64,000 nt of DNA from Protula sp. h YS-2021. Taxonomy: Eukaryota; Annelida; Polychaeta; Sabellida; Serpulidae. Below the pieces are notes generated by a model. The model made no database searches. It was not told the origin of the DNA and saw nothing but the letters and a program-made list of their open reading frames with translations. Position numbers and translations under genes: made by a program. Within the stretch, counting starts at the first letter, position 1; each line of letters opens with the position of its first letter. Shown here one piece after another: positions 1 through 9,500 of the stretch. Location: contig OX457026.1 in the NCBI GenBank assembly GCA_949752745.1, forward strand, positions 34,029,911-34,093,910, written 5' to 3'.

Positions 1-1300
1 CTGAAGCGAGGGTGGCCATTTGCCCTTCCATACCTGACCATTCCAATAAATTCCCCACCCCGCATGGGACGCATCGGTCTGAATCTCTATCTCCGGGGTG
101 GGGGGCTGAAATGGCATTCCTTCGGACATAATTAGAACATCGCACCACCACTGTAGGGCTTGTAGGGTTACCTGTGAAACTTGCATCCTCGCTGCGGGTG
201 AACGACCCTGATGCAACGCCCATCTTACCTGGCTTTGAAATGGCCTGTAATGGAGACGGCCCAGGGGGACTGTCTTCTCTGTTGCCACTAACAGGCCGAG
301 GAGCGATTCCATGGCCTGTAATCTCACCTTCTTTCCTGGGGAAATACCTTTTATGGCATCTGCAATTCTCTGGCGGCGTTCTGGCGTAGGGAACGCCTTT
401 GCTATTGCCAGATCCCAAAACTCCCCTAGAAAGGTAATGGACTGTTTGGGGGTTAATTCGGACTTGGCTAGGTTTACTACTAGACCTACCTCTAGTGCCT
501 TGCGAACTAAAGACATTGTATGAATCTCGGTTACCTGCCTGTCTTGATTCGCCAGAAACCAGTCGTCCAGATACTGAAAGACTAACATCCCTTCTAGCCG
601 TGCCCATGTTTTCAGTACTTTCATGACCTTGGAGAAAACGTACGGGGCCGTAGCCAGACCGAAGGGAAGTGCCAGAAACCAAAATCGTCTTTTCCCTACT
701 TGAAAGGCTAGAAATTTTCTTGCCGAGCGATGGAGAGGAATATGGAGGTAAGCATCGGAGAGATCTATGGAGGTACCCCACATCCCTTCCCGTAATGACC
801 CTTTTATCACCTGGGCCGTGTCCATCTGAAAGGTGATCACTCGGAGAAAACCGTTTATGGGGGAAAGGTCGATTACCAGCCTCCACCCTCCGGATTTCTT
901 GGGAACCAGAAAAACTCTGCTGAAAAAACCCATTTGATTTTCTGGCATTTCCTCTATCGCCTGTTTTTGAGACAAGCTCAGTAGCATTTCTTGGAGAGCT
1001 CGGTCTTTTTCTGACCCCTTGGCGTAAGAGGTGACTAGTTGTCTTGGCGCATGGGCGGTTAGGGGAATAGGGCACCTGAGCCCGTTCCGGTCTCGTTTGA
1101 AAGGTAGGGAGTAACCTCTCTTTAACCAACGTACTACCCTTCGAGACGCCCCCATTTCTGCCCATTGCTGCCAAAACTTTCCTAGTCTTCCTCCTACGGG
1201 CAAGGAGGCGTTTAAGGAAAGTAAATTTTCCAAGTCTCTTAAGTTTGCTAAAGTATCGCCAGGAGATAAGGGAATCTCGTGACGGTACTTTGGTTGGCTG
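1..1300 (-). CDS. DIRS-type reverse transcriptase / RNase H, C-terminus off window
   Basis: The minus-strand frame whose codons end at position 1 is open across this interval. It would copy the element's RNA into DNA. Visible in order: a linker region (about 1110-1280), RT motifs with FLVPKKSGGWRLVIDLSPIN, a DLSDAYLHIP block, LPFGLATAPYVFSK, the catalytic YLDD (about 560-575), a thumb region, and the start of RNase H with TDASHAGWG at the left edge. The frame is shifted +1 relative to the gag-like ORF and overlaps its end near 1301, as is common for DIRS elements. The true start is unclear: translation could start in the overlap or at a Met near 1155, or depend on frameshifting. No nonsense codon was found in the part I translated. 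Confidence 0.85.
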
Positions 1301-3538
1301 CTACCTGAACGACTGTGGAGCCGGACCCTCTGTCTTGCTGCCGGGGCTGGGTTTCGGTTTCTTGACAGGGGGCTGTTGTGGCTGCGCACTCGGCTTAGAC
1401 GGTGCTGGAGAGGACTGTTGTGGTCTCTTCCTCTTCAGTGGACGTTTGAAGGAGGAGCGAGACATCCTGGACATCAGGGCATAATCTTGCGAAAGCGAAC
1501 GACTTTCCTGGTTCACCCTCTCTATCTCGGCGGGAGGAAATAGTTCTCGTTCCTCCAGGATAGGGGCATGACGCAGGTCCCGCAAACCTTTGACACTAGA
1601 CCAGCAGTGCTGGAGAAAGGCATCTCGACGTAAGTAGACCATTGAAGTCATCAAAAAAGTGGAAAGTTTGACCACGTCTCGGGTAGCTAAGGCCAGGCAT
1701 TCCATCAATTTAGCAGACACGGGATCACTAAGGCGAAGTTCTTCCCAACGCGACTTTAGTGCTTTAAGTGCATGATCTTGAAAAGACATAATGTTCAGGA
1801 TGTGGCGAGAAGACGCCTCGATGGTCTTTGCGTCTTTCTCCACTAATGGAATGTCTGAGTCACTACGCACTGTGGGCATCCAGACTGTACGCTTCACGGG
1901 CTGCTCCAGTGCCTCTAGGGGAATTTTTTCATCCGCTGACCGATATGGTCCTGGTCGTACTGAGCAATGTTTAGATAAATGGAAACGCGACAACGTGCGA
2001 CCCTCACCGGCGTCCATCTTCTTGAACTCTTTCGCGCGGACCGTGACAGCATGAGCAATGCCCTCACTGGTGGCTAGTGCGATAAACGAGTCCTGTTGTG
2101 GTGGAGCTGCCTGAGATGTCATCCGAATGGGCGGATCCTCCTTATCTAAATTTGGGGAGCCACAGGAGACCTCTGCTAAGCGGGCTATCTCTTGAATGGC
2201 ATCCCTGAACGGCACGTCTTCTGGTGCAATCGTAGAAGCAGAACTCGAGGGGGCCGCGTCCTCGACCGATGGGGCAAGATCTGGTGGAGAGGGAGTACGG
2301 ATGGGCCGTCTGCCCGCTGCCGCTGGATCTCTCCAAAGTCGATGCCCTTGGCCGGGAGAACGCACCTGCTCCACTGCCCGTAACGGTAAATGACAACGGG
2401 AATGTACTGACGTACCCTCGGATTCTTCTTCCCCGTCTTCCACCTCCGACTCCTGTTCATCAGATGCTGCTTCTGGGAGTTGGGATTGTGAAAAATGTGA
2501 CATGTGGGGTTCCCCTACTGGGGTGTAAATTTCTTTCTCCCTGTTGCTTGGGACTGCTGCTAGGGGAGAATTTTCCATCGGCCCGATTTCCTCATCATCT
2601 TCCAGCAATGCGGAGACTTGGCCCGAAAGGGGCACGCCCACGGAATCCTCCTCGCTGATGGTGACCGTTTCGGGAATATCCACGTTAGAGTCCAGCGGGA
2701 GGTGAGGTACAGGCGAGCCCGATATCGCTGCCACTGACTGAAATTCCGGAGGAGGACGAGAAACCGTAGCTGATGGTTTAGGCTTTTGCCTTTGACTAAG
2801 CAGACTCTCCTGCTTCTGAACTTGACTCTGTAAATCCAAAAGTTGTTTTTGCAGTTGCGATTGCATAGACAAAAACGCTGAAAATTCACTCGGGAGACGC
2901 TGCAGCTGAGGAGGGGGGGATAAGTCCTCTCGCGGGGGAATGCCTAACTGGCCTGTAACCGCCGAAAGTACTGTTCCCGTATCCCTATGCGTTAAAGTCA
3001 CTTGTTCCTCAGACGGGGACTTAAACGCCCCTCCTGGACTGCCACTGGGTTTCACTCTAGGAGGTGAGGCCCATGCCTCGCGGAGACGATCCCGTTCTTG
3101 CCCTTCCGGGATGTCCAATTCTGCTACAGTCTCAGAAAATGCACGTCCTTTACTCTTGGACTTTTTATGTCTCTTAACTGGCGTAGCGGATTCCGATTCT
3201 GCACCAGTGTCTACGTGTACGGGGGTGGAGACCTGGCCCAGAATAACGGAGCTAGCCTTCTTCATGGTATCACGAATAAATTCACGAGTAACAAACGAAG
3301 CTGACGAAAGGAATTTGCGCTTATCCCTCCTGCGCTCGTTCTTGGTCCTATTCCGTAATAGGACTTTCCAATCCTCTGGAGAAAGATGTAGACACTCGCC
3401 ACACTGGCTGTCTGGCTCACACAGAGGTATTCCACTATTCCGTCTACAGCGGTCGCAGATGGAGTGGGGGTTACACGCGGTTGGAGGATGGATACACTGA
3501 GGCAGTAACGGTGGAGAATGTAGACTGGCCTCTGTCAT
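1301..3538 (-). CDS. DIRS gag-like ORF1
   Basis: An open frame of about 745 codons from the first ATG at 3538; the frame also extends upstream without an ATG to 3598. It lies directly 5' of the RT frame on the same strand and probably encodes the element's nucleocapsid-like protein. Near the N-terminus is a Cys-rich stretch (CDRCRR, then CEPDSQCGEC) that could bind zinc. It is followed by a basic segment, a Gln-rich predicted coiled coil (QSQLQKQLLDLQSQ), long acidic and Ser/Pro-rich regions, an alpha-helical C-terminal third, and a basic Pro/Lys/Gln tail. A degraded match to the C-terminal motif (VNQESR.LS) occurs in the second DIRS copy near 8030-8060. No enzymatic motif is seen. Assignment as gag rests on position and composition. 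Confidence 0.7.
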   Translation of the reverse strand: MTEASLHSPPLLPQCIHPPTACNPHSICDRCRRNSGIPLCEPDSQCGECLHLSPEDWKVLLRNRTKNERRRDKRKFLSSASFVTREFIRDTMKKASSVILGQVSTPVHVDTGAESESATPVKRHKKSKSKGRAFSETVAELDIPEGQERDRLREAWASPPRVKPSGSPGGAFKSPSEEQVTLTHRDTGTVLSAVTGQLGIPPREDLSPPPQLQRLPSEFSAFLSMQSQLQKQLLDLQSQVQKQESLLSQRQKPKPSATVSRPPPEFQSVAAISGSPVPHLPLDSNVDIPETVTISEEDSVGVPLSGQVSALLEDDEEIGPMENSPLAAVPSNREKEIYTPVGEPHMSHFSQSQLPEAASDEQESEVEDGEEESEGTSVHSRCHLPLRAVEQVRSPGQGHRLWRDPAAAGRRPIRTPSPPDLAPSVEDAAPSSSASTIAPEDVPFRDAIQEIARLAEVSCGSPNLDKEDPPIRMTSQAAPPQQDSFIALATSEGIAHAVTVRAKEFKKMDAGEGRTLSRFHLSKHCSVRPGPYRSADEKIPLEALEQPVKRTVWMPTVRSDSDIPLVEKDAKTIEASSRHILNIMSFQDHALKALKSRWEELRLSDPVSAKLMECLALATRDVVKLSTFLMTSMVYLRRDAFLQHCWSSVKGLRDLRHAPILEERELFPPAEIERVNQESRSLSQDYALMSRMSRSSFKRPLKRKRPQQSSPAPSKPSAQPQQPPVKKPKPSPGSKTEGPAPQSFR

Positions 3539-3598
3539 ATCTGAAATGCAAGCAGAGAAAAACAACGGTGAGAATATGTAGTATAAAACAACGCACAA

Positions 3599-4612
3599 AA
3601 CTACATTTCTCCGTGCTTTGCTTCAACTGCAAGCTTTAACCTTCCAAGCTGTGTTTACAATTGCTTAAACACCGCAATAACTCGCTGGGTCTAAGGAAAG
3701 ACGAAAAGAGATGCTTCCCGGAACGATAACGTTCCCGGGCCGTAACGGGCTGGACCGTAATGGCACCACCCGTGTCGGATATGGATCTCTCTTGCCTCAG
3801 ATGCACCTGGGACCATCGGACCGTAACGGGTTTTGTGAATCCCGTTGGACCAGAATGGTCTTCTCGCACCCGTGACCGTAAGACCACAAAGGGAAAACGG
3901 TCCTGGCAAAGAAAATGACCCTCAGACGTCACAGAAAACGTCTCTTTTCGTCGGAGAACGCTGTCAGACTTGCAGAACCTGCTCTACAAAGACTGAGAAG
4001 CGACCCATGGAGTAAAGCTTAAGCAAAAACTGGCCATTTCCGCGATGACACAGCTGGCTGGTAAAGCTTGGAGTCTGATCAGGTCCAGCAGCCTGAAAAG
4101 ATCCTACTCCTAGACGAACTGAGGTGGAACTGGTAAGTTCCTCGATCTGAATGAAAGTGGAGAAAGAGGCGCACTTCTCGGGACTAGGAAAGTGTCTCCG
4201 TGATCGTGCAAACTCAACCTAATCAGACCGAAGAGTAAGATGGCGAATAAACACACTTCGGCTCCATAAATTTATCCCAACGCACAATAATAGATAAAAC
4301 AATCCATTAGGCAGTGAATTAAGTAAAAAATGAAGCAATTCGCACCTTAAACCAGTTCCCTTGCTGCAAAAAACCGGCAGCACACAGAATGGCGTGTTGT
4401 ATCGACGCCACGCAAAAAGGGAAAGTCGTTTATACGAGACTAGCAGACGACGTCTCGGGCATTCTGATTGGCCATAGGATGGATGGAAGGGTTAGAGTAT
4501 CTTGAACAGTACCTCAAAAAGTTCTTTTTTATATTGCGTGGTAAATATTACTGGAAGGGAACCCATTAAAAGTGGAGATAAGCGAATTCAAAGCTTTTGC
4601 GAAGTAAAACTC
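3599..4612 (-). repeat. DIRS 5' untranslated region and terminal inverted repeat
   Basis: Non-coding sequence upstream of the gag-like ORF. Between about 3725 and 3890 it carries several copies of a motif related to CCGTAACGGG, itself near-palindromic. The outer end (about 4566-4612) matches the right end of the copy at 10316-10353 in the orientation expected for inverted termini. Confidence 0.55.
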
Positions 4613-5420
4613 TTCTTTCGAGAATGTTAATCCTACCCCTATCCCCTAAACAAATAAAAACAAACAAATATGGCGTTTGAAAATTTTGAAGAATTCCCCA
4701 CCCCCTCCCGCCCGGCCACCCCATAAACTACAAGGAGGAATCCATCCCTTTATATCAGCTTATGTTCCAAAAGCCCCGTCCCAAGAAGCACTAACACTTC
4801 TCGGCCAGAACTTCACGATCACATTATTAAGCCCAATTCCAGTAAGTGCCAGCAAGTCCTGTACAGTAATTCCTGACTGGACGTTCAGTGGACTGGATTG
4901 TTTGATCGACGCATGTCACTAATTCAAATACTTGCGTGGCTCATCACACATGAATTACGCGAGTTGCTCGATGCACGTTTTGATGACAAGGCCGTTGTTT
5001 TGCAATTTTCGTTAAAAAAAAAACAATCAAATGAATAAATGCAAGTGCAGTTCAATGCATAGTATAATGTTGTTGTCTGTGATATCAGAATTTTTTTTTA
5101 AAGTTAAGCTGCACTGCTAAGACAGCGATCTTAATAGGTCTGAGATTTCGAGCAGAAAACTTCCCTCAGACATGAGACCCTTCGCTTAGATTTCATTAAT
5201 TCGTCTCAGCAAAGCACCTCAACTTTTTATTAAATCTAAGATATATATGGGAACAGTATTCATGTTAAAACGGCTTTGCATCTATAGCTGCTTATAAAAA
5301 TGTCTTATGACAGTGTAAGCGAGACCCCAGAGCGAGCTGCAAACAAGTACACGATCAAAAAAAGAATTGCTAGCTGGTATGCGAACGAAAAACAAACAAA
5401 CAACTACATGCTTTTTGTTA
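4613..5420. other. intergenic, no gene seen
   Basis: AT-rich spacer between the DIRS element and the 3' end of the IgGFc-type locus. Only short chance reading frames are present. A C-rich patch lies near 4693-4722. Confidence 0.5.
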
Positions 5421-5423
5421 AAC

Positions 5424-5429
5424 TTTATT
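5424..5429 (-). terminator. polyadenylation signal AATAAA
   Basis: The minus strand reads AATAAA about 45 nt after the stop codon at 5474. It suits the distal 3' exon pair at 5474-6348. Confidence 0.6.
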
Positions 5430-5473
5430 GTTTGCTATTTGTATTGAACAAGGGTCCGCTGTTGTGGTAAGGG

Positions 5474-6348
5474 CTATTCTTCAAGGCAAACCCATTGCTG
5501 AGACTCCTCCAGAAATTCATCGTCGACAAACACAATCCCCGGGCATGCCGGATCTGTGGGAATAATGGGTTGTTGCCAGTTAGAATGTGGAGCTAAGTAA
5601 GCGGAAACTTCCGAGGCGCAGTCGGAGACTTCCCGAAGATGTGTATCTTCACTCAAGGCTGATAGTATAAATGGGTAATCTTGATGCGTTTCTCCCTGTT
5701 TCAAAATAATCATGTTTAGTTTTTTATTTGTATAATGGAAGCGCCAATTATTATTGACAACTTGATTCCAATAATGTCTTAAATATTGAACAATGTATGA
5801 TATTTCTTCAAGCACATGAGTATCCTGGGATAGGGCTACGGTACCTCACAAATGGGACCACCTCACAAAGAGGACCGTATTTCAATGGTTCCATTCATTT
5901 CTATTATAATCGGCAAGGTTTCTAAATCAACAGCGAAAGTAATCAAAATTGTCCCAATTATAGATGCTTCATATAATTAGACAGTGAGGATTTTTTATAT
6001 TAAAGACTTATAATCAATTTGAATTATTCCCAGCACATAAGAAATGCAATGATTTCACATTACCACAGGTCCCACGGCATTTAACCTCACTGTCGGGATG
6101 CCAAGTTGAATATTCAGACCGCTGCAGAGCTCCGAGCCAAGCATTGCATTGACTGTGTTGCTTTGGGTAATCGTGGACGCCAAAAGATCCTGTGTGTATA
6201 TTTGTACACACTGTGAGCTCAAGTCCTCCCCTGTATCCGTAGAAAACCTTCCTTCCATGGTTAAATCGTAGGAAAGTGAGGTGACGCGAACATCTGACTT
6301 GCTGTTTTGGCCACCTGCAAACATTTGACCAACACAAGACTTTTCAAT
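5474..6348 (-). CDS. second 3' exon pair (paralogous A and B modules) of the IgGFc-type locus
   Basis: Two minus-strand exons. The first, 6348-6064 (95 codons), follows TTTTACCAG and ends at donor GTAATG. The second, 5695-5474 (74 codons including stop), follows TTGAAACAG. Both junctions are phase 0. The first exon parallels exons 6 plus 7 of the main gene: GRFSTDTGEDL...C against GSFESASGEDF...C, then VNAMLGSELC against VNGMIGETLC. The second parallels exon 8 (PHSNW, CPGIVFVDDE, WVC against PHENW, CPEVVFVEDQ, WVC). No start codon or signal peptide belongs to it. It could be an alternative 3' end spliced from exon 5, which also ends in phase 0, or the relic of a tandem gene duplicate. The module function is not recognised. 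Confidence 0.6.
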
Positions 6349-6445
6349 CTGGTAAAACAATATCGAAATAAATTACAATAAGTAATGTGATTTGGTAAAA
6401 TTTTTATAACCTGTGTTTACACAATTGATTTATAGTTCTCTGTTG

Positions 6446-6451
6446 TTTATT
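6446..6451 (-). terminator. polyadenylation signal AATAAA
   Basis: The minus strand reads AATAAA about 105 nt past the stop codon at 6558, so the main gene model probably ends here, before the second exon pair begins. Confidence 0.6.
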
Positions 6452-6557
6452 TTTATCTACTTTTTACAAAGTAGAACTGTCGGGGGCAATTGTTCACACC
6501 GAATGGATAACAAGACTTGGACCCCGAGCCAGCCATCTTAAAGCTGAAATAGGCCTT

Positions 6558-9500
6558 CTAAATCAGTGTCAAAATGTTTTCCATGCCTGGTAGATCATTC
6601 GTGCCAGCGTTAAAGCAGACCCAATCATTGTTGGTATGCGTCCACTGGTCCTCAACAAAAACAACTTCAGGGCAGCCCGGAAGTATTGGCAAAATCTCGG
6701 CCCAGTTTTCGTGAGGTATCAGCCAATCACTGATCTCTGCTGCACACGCTTCAGCTTCCGTTTCTGTTTGGTCCAACCCCACTATAAGGTAATAGGTTAT
6801 TCGGCTTGTGCCCTGAAATGGAATAAATACCCATCGAGTCCCTCTCAAGTTAAATTATTTTATGAATATATATTTGCTTACTGTTTGTTTTGAAAGGAAA
6901 ATGGAGTTCTTCGATCTCTGAAGAAAAGTCCCAAATTCCATGATTAATAGAACAATTTTCTACTTTCATTAACATCCAGTTACTTACGGGTTATTTATTT
7001 TGAATTCAGCCCTCTGACTTATTTTGCACTATTATTAATTTTAAGCGTTAAAAACACTGATTTGTGGACGCCACCGCTCTCGACTGTTATTTCTGTAGAA
7101 TACAATTACCCATAATTCCCCTTTCCCCGGGCTTTACCGTGTTATCTTCCGGTGTGAAGGAGCTGGTGAAAGTGACAACCTGCATGTCGGAGAGGTCATT
7201 ATCTACGCACAATGTTTCACCAATCATCCCGTTCACTGTGGCAGCCATTTCCTCTACGTTAGCTTTCAGAGCTGCGCTGTAAATGATAGTAATAACTAAT
7301 AATAGTTTTTACTTCGCAAATGCATTATATGTGTTTCTCATGTAATTCTAAAGAATCTCGCAATACAAAATAAAAATTTTCTCACAGCGGGTCGAATAGT
7401 CCCGACCTGGATCTAAGTCAATCACAATGGCTGCTACACTAGTACCAAACCTCATTTTCCTTTTACCTGAAGTACAAACCACAGGCATTTTTAGGCACCA
7501 CAAAATTTCCTTGCTACTGTCAGCTAAAATGTGTTTATCTCCACATTTTAACTTTTATTCGTTTGATAATATTTTTATTTATCTGAGAGTGAAGTGTGAG
7601 TGTTATTGACTTGGAGATTTCACCTTCACGAGGTTTTCCTTCCTGGATAAGTGTTACTCTTTTTAGTTCACTGCTTTACTGGAATGGGCATAATGGCTGA
7701 CAACCCACTAAGGAACGGAGGTCATTTCAGATTACTGGTGTTTGTCCTAATTTCAAACTACTTGTTGTGTCTTGGTCGCGTAGTGACCTAGCCGCGCAGC
7801 TTGGGGCGTCCTAGCAAATATTCTGTAACTGTACAGCTGGGCTAAGTTATGTGGCAGTATCTGAATGCAGAAGAAGCGGTTTTACTGGCCAGTTCTGACG
7901 CCCTGAAGCATGACAGACTTGTAGTACCTATGGCTTTTTACCAAGACTTGATCTTGTCTCGGGATGCACCCTAGCTTGGTTCGACCTTGGTACAGGCTAC
8001 CAACCGTTTCGCAGGAAAATTGGAAAGCGTTAACCAGGAAAGCAGGGCCTTATCGTCCTCATGGCTTGAATGACTCACCCTTACTCACGGCCGCAGAAAC
8101 TTAGGCACACCAGGACAGATGTAGGTCCATCCGTATGGCTAGAGTTTCTACTCCGAACGCCAAACTGTCCGGCAACGGCAAGAATCCTACATAGGCCTCG
8201 AAGCAGTGCAGGTCGAACAAACCAATGTGTCTGTATAAGCGATCCTTTTGAAAACTTACAGGGGTGCAAGCCCTCAAGGGCAGGCTAGGAAAGAGAGTGA
8301 GAGAGAATGGCTTAGAAAGGCGTTACACACTACCATTCAAACGCAACCCATAGGGTCACACGCCACCCATACCTCTCTACGACCTGGCTGCGGTGCTCAA
8401 TTAAAGGACTTGGTGCACCGGGAGCTGCAAAGGATATAACAGAAACCAATAGGAGTTTTCAGCAGTTTTTCTGGTTTCCAAGAAATCAGGGAGTTGGCTG
8501 TTGGTCATCGACCTTTCCAGTCCGAATCAATTTCTCTACGTGACCTCGCTTCATATGGGCACAGGTCAGGTCATAGAGGAGTCCTTGGGTAGGGTCTTGT
8601 GGGGGGACCTCCATTGATTTGTCTAAAGCGTGCCTACACTTTCCCTCCACCCATCAACGAGGAAGTATCTGTGTTTCAAGGTAGTAGGAAAGAAATACTG
8701 ATTTCTGGTTTTCCCTTTCGGTTTTTCCACGGCATCTTTCGTCTGAAAAAAATCATGAAAGTTCTCAAGACGTGAATCTGTGTGCGAATCGTCCAGTGCA
8801 AAGGCGAATCCAGGTCCACTTCGAGCGAGAGAGCACGCCAGGAGACGGTGGCCTTAGTCAAGCAGGTTTTGAAGGTTGGTCTCTTGATTAATATCGCAAA
8901 GTGAGAACCTGAGCCGAAGTAGATCATGGTTTTCTTGGGAAAAGATTGGATCTAAGCCTATCGCAAGCTTTTCTAGCAGTCAAGGGACAGAAAAGGGTCT
9001 AACTGCCGAACCGAGCTATCAAGTCCGGATCGGAGGTAGGTTTGGCTAAGAAGGAATCATTTATTAGAATCATGCAAAACAGTCCCCTTTGGCAGGCTCC
9101 ATTACCGGGAAAGGAGGTGGTAATATCTCAAGGCTGTGTACAAGGAGGCAAGGAGGCGTCCAGGGAGACATACAGAGCACTAATTTGGTGGCGCTACCTG
9201 CAGATCATGAGAGAAGGGGTGTCTTCTCTACCCTTCCCTCAGGCTCTTAATCAGACCGAAAGAAGAGTCGCCACATCAATTAGGTGGAACTCCAGGCAGT
9301 GTGGATTGCCTTGACTAATTTAGTACACCGCATAAGGATCTCATCTGGACAACTTCATACCAGTAGCGTACCTGAACAACCAAGGCGGTACCAGGTCTCA
9401 TCAACTCACCCAGCTGGCAGGCAGCGTTGTGCTGTTTTCTCGAAGGGAGGGGTCCGTCTGTCGGCTCGTAATTTACAGGTCGGTTGAAAGTGTTATCCGA

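Larger units (their letters stand above)
1..4612 (-). mobile_element. DIRS-type tyrosine-recombinase retroelement, 3' part cut by window edge
   Basis: A minus-strand retroelement with a gag-like ORF (1301-3538), an overlapping RT/RNase H frame (1-1300) and about 1 kb of 5' sequence ending near 4612. The RT has the DIRS-style core (VPKKSGGWRLVIDLS, then YLDD) and no integrase or protease is seen. The 5' end carries TAAAAGTGGAGA (about 4567-4578) and CTTTTGCGAAGTAAAAC (4594-4610). Both recur at the 3' end of the opposite-strand copy at 10319-10353, which is what an inverted terminal repeat predicts. The recombinase and 3' end would lie left of the window. Both frames are open in the visible part, so this copy is fairly young. 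Confidence 0.85.

Noticed and set aside
2940..3500. 186-codon plus-strand reading frame
   Set aside because: It lies antisense to the DIRS gag-like ORF, has no domain signature, and is explained as a shadow frame.
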